Notes: generated from the sequence alone by a model not told the origin. A stretch of 64,000 nucleotides of DNA from Poa pratensis (GCA_947311845.1 CAMZMU010000096.1:11870910-11934909), one strand, 5' to 3'; shown: positions 22,230 to 32,744, counted from the first letter of the stretch. Made by a program: numbers and translations.

Positions 22230-22513
22230 TGTAACACCCCGGCCCACCCCTGGGCTGGGCCTGTCATCCCTGGCAGCTTTTTAGGATCTCTAGACTGGCC
22301 CCACAGATCAACACTGGTCTTTTTCTACGCATTTTGTCCTAACTCGTGCGCACCCGGGAACCAGTTCCCGGTCGGTCACCCATCCTTGGAGTGCTCCGGG
22401 CCAAGCACGATTAACCTCGGAGTTCTTTCCAGATGAGCTTCCGGAAAAGAAGTTGCAACTTGTTGATATGAGTATTCTATCAATCCTATTAAGCCCTGAG
22501 CCAGAATCTCACA
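22230..22513 (-). repeat. Right (5') LTR of the Cassandra TRIM
   Basis: The minus strand has the 5S-like 'GGATGGGTGACC' box C (22374-22385) unchanged, while box A reads TTAATCGTGCTTGG (22404-22417), one base off the other copy. Two LTRs with few differences imply a fairly recent insertion. Confidence 0.9.
22374..22417 (-). promoter_or_regulatory. 5S-rRNA-like internal pol III promoter boxes
   Basis: Box A-like (22404-22417) and box C-like (22374-22385) motifs are in the same order and close to the same spacing as in a 5S rRNA gene. Cassandra LTRs are known to keep these and to be transcribed by pol III. The same pair lies at 21926-21969 in the other LTR. Confidence 0.75.
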
Positions 22514-22659
22514 AAAGGTCCTCCGCCCGCGCGCGCAGCTCCGCCCACGTGGAGGCCTTTAACACCGGTTCGTGGCCTACCGGGACTAAAGGGGGGCTTT
22601 AGTCCCGATTTAATTGTCCCGGTTGCACAACCGGTATTAAAGGACCTCTGGAACCGGTA

Positions 22660-22683
22660 TTTAAGCCCCTGTTTCTACTAGTG
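22660..22683 (+). repeat. Right terminal inverted repeat of the CACTA element
   Basis: The complement starts CACTAGTAGAAACAGGGGCT, matching the CACTA…AGAAA consensus. The element ends at 22683 and host DNA resumes with TGTTTTGG. Confidence 0.85.
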
Positions 22684-23850
22684 TGTTTTGGTTCTATGAA
22701 ACGCTAATCTCAATAGTTGTCATTTGTATATGTGCCCTGACAAGAACACAAAAAGTAGTTTATTACTATTACAATTTACTCGTTTCAATCTCGTTCCTTT
22801 GTACAAACGGAGTGTTATTCGCCGTCTAATTTATGCAAAAGGCCAAAAGCCATGCACCTTTCCCATTTTGTCAGCCATATCTGAATGTAGCTCGGCGGCA
22901 CCACCGGGGTTTCATAGTTAACCCTTGTCTACGGATACGGTGTTTTGACTTAGTGGGTCTAAATGCACCAGGTATGAAAATGAATTTTAAATACATTTTA
23001 AATTTTCAAAAAAAAATTGAAACAAGAAATTTGGATGTACATCTAGACACTTCATGTTTGTATAAAAAAGTTTCACGAAAAAATGACATTTTCGTGGACT
23101 GCGCAAGAAGGAAAAAACTCTGTCTCGTAAAAAGTTATTTTGAAACACTGGGATTTTTTTGCGGTGGTGTGGAATGGTTCTTGCAAGTGGAGGTCGCCAC
23201 GGAGGACCAGACACCGAGCCAAGCCTTGCCGTACGAGGAGGACCAGGACGTCCTCTTCCTTGCCTGCATATGTCGTTGCGTGCATGAGCGCTGCATCCAT
23301 TCACTTCACGACGTACAAAAAAGCCTCCATTTCCACGTGTGTAAATCCATCGCCGTCTCATGCACGGGAAGCACACGTATGTATACGTGTCCAAAGTCCA
23401 AATTAACGTATGTACGGCCTGGGTCGACGTGTAATTAAACGTCCTTTAGGCTACATGCATGTATGCACGAATTCTTGCCCAGAAACAGAGAATGTACGTT
23501 GAGGTCGGTCGTAGTTATCCCGGTACTACATTTCCAAAAGTCTCATGCACGTTCAAAGTCGTCCGAAATTTTGTCATCCGTGCGTGGTGACGTGGCCTAG
23601 AAGCTAAGTGTATCTTCTCCGAGAGTTCTCGTCGTTTGTCCGGTATGGGCTGTGTTTCATCCGTGTGGCGTCGTGTTTGTATCGTGTAACACGCTTCGTG
23701 TTGTACCGGACGTCCTAGCCTCTTCTTTATTTAATTTGGTGCATCTTTCAGGGTGTATTTGTGAAAAAGGTCAATCTGTAACACTACCGAGTTATCAAGA
23801 TCGTGCAATTAAAGTCACCATACTGTCCACTTTAAGTCAGCTCAGCTGGA
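22684..23850. other. Intergenic DNA, no gene seen
   Basis: Open frames here are short and lack domains. Bases 22970-23150 are AT-rich and resemble decayed repeat DNA. Confidence 0.5.
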
Positions 23851-23854
23851 TTAT

Positions 23855-23975
23855 TTAGTATCAAAATATAAGACTTTCTAACTAGTTTCTGCACACATGT
23901 ATCTAGACATGTTTTACACTAGTCTAACTAGAAAGTCTTATATTTAGAAAGTCTTATATTTTGATACGAAGAGAG
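23855..23975. repeat. Small MITE-like inverted repeat
   Basis: A 21-bp perfect inverted pair (ATCAAAATATAAGACTTTCTA at 23860-23880, complement at 23945-23965) brackets about 65 bp. The right edge continues '…ACGAAGAGAGTA', similar to a Stowaway end. The left edge is decayed. Confidence 0.6.
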
Positions 23976-24072
23976 TAGCAATTACCGTCACAACTCACAA
24001 GATCTAGCATGCAAAAAACCAGGTTAGTAACCAACATATTGTCCAACCAAAGTTACCTGATTGTCCGGACAA

Positions 24073-24933
24073 TTTTTGACTGGATCAAAATGGACGACAT
24101 GGCTAAGTTTGGTGCAGAAGTTAATGATAGTTACCTTGACATCGGAGGAGGATGCCTTCAGGTGGAAACTGACCGTCAATGGGACATTCACGGATAAGTC
24201 TATGTATGCTGAGTACATGAACGTAAGTACTTATGGAAATTGAAAGTTCCATTAAAAATTAAAATTTTCATGTGGTTTGTTAATAGGAAAGTGATTCTCA
24301 CAAAAGATAATCTACTTAAGAGGAATTGAATGGTAGCAAGAAATGTGTTTTTTGCCACCATGATGAAACGGTTGAAGATCTGTTTATTTCGTGTTCTTTT
24401 GCTCATAAGATTTGGAGATTGCTCCAGTTTACATATAATTTATCACCACCAACAAGACTAGCTCATATGTTTGGACCATGCCTTGGAGGATTAGATAAGA
24501 AAATTAAGAATCGTATACGCATTGGCGTGTGTGCTTTTATTTGGGCAATTTGGAATTGTCGATATGATGTGGTTCTTAACAAGATCGAAAATGATCACTT
24601 TTTACAGGTTGTTCATCGGGCTACATATTGGATTACTATGTGGTCCTTCCTCTTGCCGCAAGACCAGCGACCCTTCATGGAGGCTGGCTGCAGTCGATTG
24701 ATGGCGGTGGTGCGGGCTATCCTCAACCGAGATGGGTGGCAGCATGACCGAAGAATTTGCGCTGCTTAGAGTTTTGGTTTCTTTTTGCTCTTAGTGGCTG
24801 ACTTGTAGTCACTATGGTTGCCTTTCTTTCTATTCCAGTTTTTTAATACTCTAAATACACCTAAGAACTTTAATAAAATGGCTGTGTGCATCATCATGAT
24901 GCAAAGGCCGGGCTACCGTTTTCGGAAAAAAAA
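24073..24933 (+). mobile_element. 5'-truncated LINE with target duplication
   Basis: The insert ends in nine A and is flanked by matching 18-bp sequences ACCTGATTGTCCGGACAA (24055-24072) and ACTTGATTGTCCGGATAA (24934-24951). It contains the last part of an L1-type ORF2 and a 3' untranslated tail with 'GCATCATCATGATGCAAAGGC'. The two mismatches in the duplication indicate some age. Confidence 0.88.
24130..24769 (+). pseudogene. LINE ORF2 C-terminus with RT-associated zinc finger
   Basis: The translation shows 'DAFRWKLTVNGTFTDKSMY', then after frame changes near 24240-24320 'KKCVFCHHDETVEDLFISC', the zf-RVT module of plant L1-like reverse transcriptases. 'VCAFIWAIWNCRYDVV' follows. The stop is at 24767-24769. 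Upstream reverse transcriptase and endonuclease were lost by 5' truncation at insertion. Confidence 0.85.
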
Positions 24934-24971
24934 ACTTGATTGTCCGGATAAAGTCACCGTATTATTCAGTA

Positions 24972-25217
24972 CTCCCTCCGTTCCAAATTATAAGGCGTGA
25001 TATTGTGCTGGTTTTTGATACTCGACTTGGACCACTAATATATAATAAAGTATAGGGATTGAGAATGTATAAATGGTACTGTTGGGTTCACCTCGCTGAA
25101 TTCTTTCATTTCATATATCATTATACTAATTGTGAACATATTATAAGTACGAAGCATGGTCAAACTTGTCGTTAACCAGTAAAATTTAAGGGTGACTTAT
25201 ATTTGAGACAGAGGGAG
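24972..25217. mobile_element. Stowaway MITE
   Basis: This 246-bp element has ends CTCCCTCCGTTCC… and …GACAGAGGGAG, flanked by TA on both sides (24970-24971 and 25218-25219). It is AT-rich inside and non-coding. The match to the Tc1/mariner Stowaway consensus is clear. Confidence 0.92.
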
Positions 25218-25330
25218 TAGTATTGAGCATCATAAGATCTATTATCGGATCATTCAGTCAAAGTAATATTATGAGAAATAAATGGTTCTTCCAGTAAATA
25301 AATAAGATTGTTCAGTACAGGATTACCACA

Positions 25331-25749
25331 GAGGGTAGAATTTTAGAGCCCGCGCTATATGGAGCCCGGATTTTTCAAAATTCAAAAAGGGCATTTTAAA
25401 GTTTCGGAAAATTCTGACAAAAAATCGTAGATGTGGATGATGATGTATTCTAACCGTGTGTAAAAACCGAAATCGAAAAACTCTGTATTTTGGGCTGTGC
25501 AAAATTGACAAAATTATGGATCTGAAAAATTGAACAATGTAGATTTTGAAAGCTCTAACATTTGTCAGATTTTTTCATTTTGTGTAGCAAAAAATACAAT
25601 GTATTTCACCTTGAGATTTTCCCCGGTTGTATATGCATCATTGGCCACATCTAGAAAAAATTCAGAAAATTTTGAAACTTCAGTATGTCGAATTTGAATT
25701 TTGAAAAATACCAGGAGCCATGTAGCTCGGGCTCTAATTTAGGTTTCCG
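25331..25749. mobile_element. Mutator-type MITE with 10-bp target duplication
   Basis: GATTACCACA is present at 25321-25330 and again at 25750-25759. Between them the ends form inverted repeats: 'TTAGAGCCCGCGCTATATGG' on the left pairs with 'TTAGAGCCCGAGCTACATGG' on the complement of the right. No coding. A 9-10 bp duplication points to the Mutator superfamily. Confidence 0.85.
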
Positions 25750-25759
25750 GATTACCACA

Positions 25760-26490
25760 ACATTATATATGTACCTATCTAGTGTCATAATAAATACGAG
25801 GGGCTATTTACGTCCACTTCAAAAATTACAACGAAGTTGCGAAAAAATCTAGAAAAATCAACACAAAAAGAGACCAATCCTATTTCATATGTTCGGAGTT
25901 GCCCTATCAAAGTCTCAAACAAGGCTCAACAGCTTGATTACTTTATCAGTCTTGAATGTCCCATGAACAAGCACGTACACACACACACACAAAATGTATG
26001 GATCGCTGGACGACTATGGACCGACGAGCGACATATGTTTACCTTGTCGGCAGCCAAAACATATACACGAAAATATCAACATTTACAACATTATGTAAAT
26101 ACATCATGAAAATATATATGGTGGATCATTGATATTGATTTGGTATTATAAATATTTCTATTTCTATTTACCAATATGGTCAAACTAAGATAAACTGACT
26201 TTTGCTTAAATTTACTGTTATACACGATAGACGGTAAACAACGATGACAATAAGATAAAATCAGGAGACACAAGATTTTAACATGGAACACCCCGGCCCT
26301 CCAATGAGAATGCACAAAAAATCACGAGCGACAGCCAGCAAAAATTTACTATTTCATAAGAGGTTATCACATTTCATTATTTGTCCCATGTGGCGGCTTA
26401 CAAGATATAGATATATATATATATATTTAGTGGCGAGGACCTAATTCGGTAACTATTTCGGCGACGGGTCTCCATTCGCTGAAGTTAGAC
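25760..26490. other. Intergenic DNA upstream of the first bHLH gene
   Basis: AT-rich, with an (AC)n run near 25976-25991 and a (TA)n run near 26403-26426. No gene is seen. Confidence 0.5.
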
Positions 26491-26511
26491 TTTATATGAA
26501 TATTTTTATAC

Positions 26512-26572
26512 TTTTTTTTGAAATGGAGGCATCGCCCCAGCCTCTACATCAAAGTGATGCATATGGCTTATT
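26512..26572 (-). mobile_element. 61-bp LINE tail with 21-bp target duplication
   Basis: TTTATATGAATATTTTTATAC occurs at 26491-26511 and 26573-26593 around a poly-T start and 'GAAATGGAGGCATCGCCCC'. This is the extreme 3' end of a LINE inserted on the minus strand about 200 bp upstream of the bHLH gene. Confidence 0.85.
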
Positions 26573-26654
26573 TTTATATGAATATTTTTATACTGAATGT
26601 GAATCACAACAAAACAACATTTACGTGCTTTTTTTGGGTGTGAAATAGAGTTAG

Positions 26655-26715
26655 TATATAACCACGCCGCCAGCAAATGTGACACCAGTGGGCAGTGCCA
26701 CTATATAACCACGCC
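26655..26715 (+). promoter_or_regulatory. Duplicated TATA segment of the first bHLH gene
   Basis: TATATAACCACGCC is present twice, at 26655-26668 and 26702-26715, so two equivalent TATA boxes stand 129 and 82 bases before the start codon. The nearer is at the usual distance for the inferred short leader. The leader motif 'GACACGTACGC' just before the ATG is shared with the second gene. Confidence 0.65.
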
Positions 26716-26783
26716 CTGCGTCCAGCTAATTTGCCACTTCGAGCTCGTCGGTTAGAGGTGTGACAACTGACACGTACGCCGCC

Positions 26784-27632
26784 ATGGACGAGCTGCTCTT
26801 TCCGTGTACCCCCTTCTTCACCCCGTCGCCGCCGTCGCAGTTCTTCTCGGCCGACGGGCGCCACCACCAAGTTCTTGAGTTCGCCTCCTGCGAGGTGCCC
26901 GAGCAATGGCTGCTCGGTGACATGGTCGTGTCGGCCAAGAGCGAGACGGGAGATTGCCTTTGGCCTGAGGGGAGTTCCTCTATCTCCCCGGACATTGAGC
27001 TCGCCGAGCTTCCGTCGGCAAGCCTGCAGGCATCGACGCCGACAACACCGCGGCCACCAACGACGAAAAGTCGTGGGCGAAAGCCCAGGCCCCGGGCCGA
27101 CGCCCCAAGCCTCAGCCACGTGGAGGCCGAGCGTCAGCGCCGCGACAAGCTGAACCGCCGCTTCTGCGACCTCCGCGCCGCCGTGCCGAGGGTGTCCCGC
27201 ATGGACAAGGCCTCCCTCCTCGCGGACGCAGCTAACTACATCGTTGAGCTGCGGTCCCGCGTCGCGCGGCTTGAAGACGAGGGCCGGCAGGCGGCCGCCG
27301 CGCGGGAGGCGAGCGCGTCCGTTTCGTTCCGAGGCGGCCACGCCGGCGCCTCCCTTCACCACCTGGCCGGCAACGAGGAGTTGGAGGTCCGGATGGCGGG
27401 GCTGGACTCAGTAGCGCTTCGCGTGACGACGGCTGGGGGCGCCCCGCACGCGCCGGCGCGGCTGATGGGCGCGCTCCGTTCGCTAGAGCTGCAGGTCCAG
27501 CACGCGTGCGTGAGCAGGGTGCATGGCGTGACGGTGCAGGACGTCGTCGTGGACGTGCCCGCCGCGCTGCAGGGCGACGACGGCGGCGCCCTACTCTCGG
27601 CGTTGGTTCAGAGGCTACGCGACAGCGCCTAG
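26784..27632 (+). CDS. bHLH transcription factor, MYC/RERJ1-like (tandem copy 1)
   Basis: This intronless 282-residue protein probably binds G-box DNA as a dimer in the nucleus. The basic helix-loop-helix spans residues 111-165, with H112, E116 and R120, the H-E-R triad that contacts CACGTG. Residues 100-103 are a basic lead-in. A leucine-rich stretch continues helix 2 to about 170, and residues 199-262 form an ACT-like C-terminal dimerisation domain ('LRSLELQVQHACVSRV'). The N-terminus has 'LEFASCEVPEQWLLGD' but no full MYC-N/JAZ-interaction domain, as in short jasmonate-responsive grass bHLHs such as rice RERJ1. That affiliation is inference. The start at 26784 was chosen over an in-frame ATG 24 bases upstream because it aligns with the paralogue at 33687. 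Confidence 0.93.
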   Translation: MDELLFPCTPFFTPSPPSQFFSADGRHHQVLEFASCEVPEQWLLGDMVVSAKSETGDCLWPEGSSSISPDIELAELPSASLQASTPTTPRPPTTKSRGRKPRPRADAPSLSHVEAERQRRDKLNRRFCDLRAAVPRVSRMDKASLLADAANYIVELRSRVARLEDEGRQAAAAREASASVSFRGGHAGASLHHLAGNEELEVRMAGLDSVALRVTTAGGAPHAPARLMGALRSLELQVQHACVSRVHGVTVQDVVVDVPAALQGDDGGALLSALVQRLRDSA

Positions 27633-28880
27633 CTACCTAGAGTAGAGCCTAGAGCTAAGCTCCCCTACGTTTTGGCGCGCACCCACTCGCCATTCCGGAG
27701 CTTAATTTGTCTGTACAACACACAAATACACAATGCTAAAATGGTTAATCTGCTCTCCTGCTGTTCTCCATGGAATAAATAAGAAAAGATGGATGAAATT
27801 TGTATTAATTGGTCAACTCAAAACATCCATGTAAACTATGAGCAACGAAGGCCTGTTTGGATTATCGCGCACTCATGGGAACCTATATTTTTCTATTTTT
27901 CTTACCGAATCTATATTTTTTATAAAACAAAAACTCCACTAGCTATAATTAATGTTTGTATCTTAACAGCCAAGCTATCCACATCACTTACTCTATTAGT
28001 CAGCCAATTGTCCACGCCATCCATCTAAATCTATCTCTACATGCAAGTGTCAACATCATCTTATTCTTAGCAATTAAATTGTCCATGTTATATTTTTTTT
28101 ACCGTTCGAATAATAAGATCACACCATCGAGTGGAGATTTTTTTTACCAACGAGCGGGGTATTCTAGTACTACTAATTTTGTACGATATTTGTCATCAAG
28201 TTTTTGGAATATGAAATTCAACGGCAGTGTTTTTTTAGCAAAACGACGGTGTGTGAGTGAAACCGTATGAGAATCAAGGCCCACTAACTGGCCCAAGTTT
28301 ATATAATTATGTTCAGCCCAAATCAGCTGGGCTATCAGCACAAACCCGTTTTGTTGGTATTAATTGGCTTTGCCCACCATTTCATTTCTGAGATCTTTTA
28401 ACCCTCGCCTTGTCAATCAAACAGAGAGACCTAACTATAGGTTGTGAAACCTTAGTTGTCGGGAAGAGGATCTCGATAATCATGACCGTACATCTTACTA
28501 GCTTATTTGATAAAAAAACTAGTGACAAGAAGGAACAAAAATAGTAATTCAAAGCCTCTTCCTTCAGTGGCACGAAAAACTAGCAAAGCAACACGTGTAG
28601 GTTGTGTTGCCTTAGCGTGCCCCGCGGAGTTGTACAAAGTCAGCAACTGTTTTGGACTTATTGAACCGATTTAGATGACGGTCTAGTTATAAGATTTGTG
28701 CTGCATAAGTGTGTTGTGTATTACTATGGTTGGGCTTTATATCCATTCCTTCATCCAATGAGAATTTGGATTAAAACCTTGTAGTAAGATTGGTTTTGTA
28801 TGCACATTAATGAAGACGGAGAACCCTTTCTTTTTGAAGAAAAATATCACAGCTAAAACCCTAAAAGGATCTTTAATTCG
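27633..28880. other. 3' flank of the first bHLH gene and intergenic DNA
   Basis: AATAAA at about 27775 is a likely polyadenylation signal. Similarity to the flank of the second bHLH gene continues to about 27865 ('AAGGCCTGTTTGGAT' against 'AAGGCTTGTTTGAAT'). Beyond that the DNA is AT-rich without a recognisable gene. Confidence 0.55.
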
Positions 28881-28884
28881 GCCA

Positions 28885-30020
28885 TTTTATTTTTGGAAAT
28901 GGTGAACAAAACCCCGGCGGCCTCTGCATCAAAGCCATGCACATACCCTTTTTTTATCGCAAAGCTTCAAGTGGTATCAACTATGCTTACCCGCTACAAG
29001 ATAAACCCTTATCATGTCATGATTCAACCCCCCGATAATACGATGACAACACTCCGCGTAGCTCTGCTAGCTAGCGTAGTTACCAGAAGTATAGCGACAC
29101 ATACCGTCTTCGTTTGGTGTATCCAACCTGAAGTTGATCTAGCTTCTCTTGGTTTTTTGCCTGGCTTGTTGCGTAGCGCGCGTGCAAATAATTAGCTAAC
29201 CGCTATAAATCTGGATCGATCCAAGCAGACAGAGCTGTTAAATCGATCGATCCACCAGCCGGGGGGGTCATTTTGTCCAGATCGATCGCGAGGTGTCGCC
29301 TATCTCAAGTTACCAGTTCCGGTGTGCTGCCTAGCGGATTGGCTGTGTGCTTGGATCGTTTGTCTGACCGCGATGTGCGATGCAGAAATGACGTTTCCCT
29401 AGCCAGTCCATTTCAGTATTTACTTCATTCCAGAAACGAAAAAGGTAACCAAGCTTCCTCCTCAAGACCCACACACTATCGTGTAGTCTGTCGTTAGCTA
29501 CAAGCCAAAATCCATATGTGTGGGCAGCACATCACACTAGATTTTTCGAGAATACGCAGGAGATCTGGGTATCTTTGTATTAACCTTATAAGAGAGACAT
29601 CACACTAGATTCACCATAACATGTGAGAGGTATTAGGAAAATGAGATCATTGACATTAATAAAAATGTGTAGGAATGAAACAAAGAATTAAGATGCTTTA
29701 GTTTGTCCATGCACGCATTATTGTTAGGCCCGCTATGCGTTTGTCGGTGTCGGCTGATAAGCCGCCTAGAGCTGTATGATTTATGTGAAGTGTGAGTTTT
29801 GAACCGTCTGATCCATGCAAGATCCAACCCCTTGATGCAGTATTTTTTAAGTGTGTGCGCAATGTCACTTGCGATATTTGTACACATGGTGTTCAAAACT
29901 TATGTAGAAAATGTTTTATGTCGAAATAATTATGCAACAAATCCCCATTTGGTGGAAGCAAAATCGAAAATAATCAGCACGAACGTATGCACCACAAAAA
30001 ACAATTACATAAATATATGT
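28885..30020. other. Intergenic DNA with a decayed LINE tail
   Basis: Around 28893-28950 'GGCGGCCTCTGCATCAAAG' resembles the complement of the LINE tails at 24900 and 26540. The remainder, including a CGATCGATC-rich stretch at 29215-29290, has no recognisable gene. Confidence 0.45.
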
Positions 30021-30039
30021 CAATAACGCATACAAAAAA

Positions 30040-30400
30040 CGAGAAGATTGTTTTTTTTTGCGAAAAAACCCAGCAATCTATTAATCGTTATCAACGATAC
30101 AAAGAATTTCAAAAGTAAGAAAATTACAAATAAGTCTTCAGATCACCTAACGACGACTACAACCACTGGAGGGAGCCACAAGCGCGCTGCCGTCCTCACC
30201 ACTCCATCACCGGAGCCTAGTAAAACTTAGCGTAGTAGAGCTGGTTGTAGTAGGCAGATGGAAAAGTCGTCATGCTAAGACCCCAAAGTACCAACGCCCC
30301 CAGAACAACAACCATCATCAAATATGAGAACCGCAGATCGCAAAAGCCAGACCGTCTCAAGAAAAATCTCCTTGAAGAATACCCCCATAAGCATTGCAAC
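30040..30400 (-). mobile_element. Probable LINE 3' end
   Basis: A T-run at 30050-30058 is followed, on the minus strand, by an untranslated tail ('GGTTGTAGTCGTCGTTAGG', 'TTAATAGATTGCTGGG') of the type that ends plant LINEs. No matching target duplication was found on the right, so the extent is approximate. Confidence 0.4.
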
Positions 30401-30479
30401 ATCACGAGTGGGTATGCAACAGAATAATGTACGTCTTTTGCAACGTGTTGAAATAAGCTATACAACATCTACAAATATT

Positions 30480-32460
30480 GATTTTCACTAACCTCACACG
30501 ATCAACAATGGAGGTATGAACTCGCCATCATGCCTTGGCTTCACTGATGGTGCAGAACCGATTCTCCGAGCTGTTGGCGCTTCCTTGGCAGGAGGAGCAC
30601 GTGGAACTATAAACGAAGCAATCAGGCGTCAAGCATCGTCTGGTCGTCTTCCATGATTACTAAGCTTGCCCGTGCTTTCGCTTGGAGATAAATACAACAA
30701 CGAAAGATACGGCTGTGTTAAGGAGAACACTGCACAGACACTGCTCCTGCATCTGTCAATGGCACCGCCATGATGATCCACGTTATATCCTTGCTGATCT
30801 GGATCTGATTTGGACGAGACGGTCGTGTGTCCATACGATATCGGGACGAGCATGCATGCATGCGAGAGCTTCGTGGCCGTGCTTCCGCATGATATCGGGC
30901 GGCCGCTCGAATATCTCAAGCAGAGTCACGACCGGGGGCAGCCGACGGCCGTGCCGGTCAGAGCGTCTCGCTCGCTCTCGGAGTCACCCGGGACCGCCGG
31001 CCGTGTTCTCTCCGCAGAGTGCCAGGAGAGAGCATTGCACTCAAGCGTTTTCAACTATCCATGTTCTGTTCGATCGATCGCTATTCAGAATGCAATTAAC
31101 CGAGTGTGTTCGATTCTTCGCGTCAGCTACAGCTAGCGTCAGGGCCACTGATCTGGCGATCCGGTTTGTAGTTTTCTCCTTGCGAGAGCCCATATATATC
31201 TCCTTCCGGAATGGGAGACGGGAGCGGCCGAGATGACGATCCAAATCAACCGGAGGAGGTAGGAAACCCCTTGTTCCTGGTTAATTATATTCATATCATA
31301 AAACCGAATGTAAATCCAAAGAGGTGGCAAATATTCAGATTTCGAGTCCAAAGTAATATTTGCTTTCTTATCTTCGAAGGCAATGACTTGGCATTAGCTT
31401 ATCATGCTTTTATTTTGGGAATAAATGAGGACGTATCTATGCCATTTGCGCCGATCGGCGCAAGTTGCTACATTGACCTGTGCTTGCTCAGTTGTAATTT
31501 ATTTTTATCACTATGTATTTACCTCATTCAATTTGTCTTGAGGTATTATCTCACTTCATTTAATCAGGAACATAAATTCATAGGTCATAGTTTGCTGTCA
31601 AACTACGAGTGATGGCTGCTTAATTACTTGTTTAAAACTGATTCTCTTGTTTTTCTTGCTCAAATTGACATTTGTGTCAGTTACAATATTACGGAAAGTG
31701 TATTTCTTAGCGCTAGAAGAATTAGTGCAGATGTCCCCATATTTTTAAACCAGTTGCATAGAAGATTCAAAAAGGTAAATCCTCACAAAGCCATTGAATA
31801 CATAAAACTTATAATCCCCAAAATTAAAATGGTGAACATAATTTGGACATGTAACTGATCGACCTGTACCTTTTCTCTTTGGTTTTTTCCTTGCTTGTAT
31901 ACTGTGGTAAAAAATACCATATATACCAATAAGAAGATGGGAATATTGAACTCCCTTCCAATCTATGGACAGGGTCAACGAAAAATACCATGCTGTCGGG
32001 CTAATTTGTTTCATGTGTCTGCTTGTCTTTTGTTTCAGGTGGAAAAGAAAGCTCCTATTGATCAATGGATTCTTTTTTTTTTGAACTGATCATAGGACTC
32101 TTTTGGCAAAGAGGTATATAACTTAGTGGTGTTGTTTCATGCTTGTGTGATTTGCCTGAAAACTGGTCTATTTGATACTTCTTTTGTTTCTAGGGGAGAC
32201 TGGAAAGGAACCATTAATGTTGGAAACTAGATATGCAATGTTGCGCGTAGGAAAACGTATAAGTACTTGGTTATTTACCTGATTTCATTATCGTTTATAT
32301 TTTGATCAAATAATTTAATGATTTAGGCTCTTTACTTTTGCTTTTGGACACAAAAGTATTTTCCTTACGTAGAAGAATTTTAAAAAAGAAGCACATAGCT
32401 GAAGAGGGCCGATGACATTGGAGCCCTCATTGTGGTTGATTGAACACTGAGGAGAGGTTT
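30480..32460. other. Intergenic DNA, possible decayed gene fragment
   Basis: An ATG at 31211 begins a short reading 'MGDGSGRDDDPNQPEE' ending at a GAG|GTAGGA donor-like site. Further downstream, TTTCAG|GTGG (near 32038) and TTCTAG|GGGA (near 32192) look like acceptors. Together they could be the remains of a small multi-exon gene, but no domain is recognisable and frames do not join convincingly. Confidence 0.3.
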
Positions 32461-32466
32461 CAAACG

Positions 32467-32744
32467 CATGGTTGTGGTTACCGCGGTCGAAAAATCCAGT
32501 TACCGGTCGGTAACCGGATATTCCGAGAACCCTCGGGAAATGATTATACCGTACGAAAAATCCCAAAATTTTGAATTTTAACGAACACTTTCGGTAAATG
32601 GTTAAACTACAACCAAAAAATTTGAAATTTCGAATTTCAGATTTCAAATTCGTCCAGTAACCGGTCGGGATTTTCCGTTAACCGCGGTAACCAGAAATCC
32701 TGACCACTTTCGGGATTTTTTTTCTACCGGTAACCAAAACCTTG
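32467..32744. mobile_element. hAT-type MITE
   Basis: The 278-bp element has ends CATGGTTGTGGTTACCG and, on the complement, CAAGGTTTTGGTTACCG. It is flanked by similar 8-mers TTCAAACG and TTCATACA. Its inside is rich in 'GGTTACCG' and 'GGTAACC' motifs. No coding. Confidence 0.75.

Larger units (their letters stand above)
21782..22513 (-). mobile_element. Complete Cassandra-type TRIM retrotransposon
   Basis: Two nearly identical LTRs of 285 and 284 bp (21782-22066 and 22230-22513), both TGTAACACCCC…CTCACA on the plus strand, flank a 163-bp non-coding interior. The 5-bp sequence AAAGG is duplicated on both sides (21777-21781 and 22514-22518). Minus orientation is shown by the primer site TTTGGTATCAGAACTGACC next to the right LTR, matching initiator-Met tRNA, and by a purine tract at 22067-22080. 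Each LTR carries 5S-rRNA-like sequence, the hallmark of Cassandra. It encodes no protein and would depend on enzymes supplied by other elements. Confidence 0.93.
9611..22683 (+). mobile_element. CACTA (En/Spm) DNA transposon, right part, with nested insertions
   Basis: The right terminus is …TTTCTACTAGTG at 22672-22683, whose complement CACTAGTAGAAA is the CACTA terminal inverted repeat. Inside, in the usual order on the plus strand, are the end of a TNP2-type transposase, repeat-rich DNA, a TNPA-like (Ptta/En/Spm) gene and a Ulp1-like protease domain. Subterminal units based on 'CCGGTTGGTGTTACCAACCGG' lie at 11388-11490, 21749-21774 and 22560-22660. The left end lies off the window, beyond the LTR insertion at 9610. 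A 3-bp target duplication therefore cannot be tested. Confidence 0.88.
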
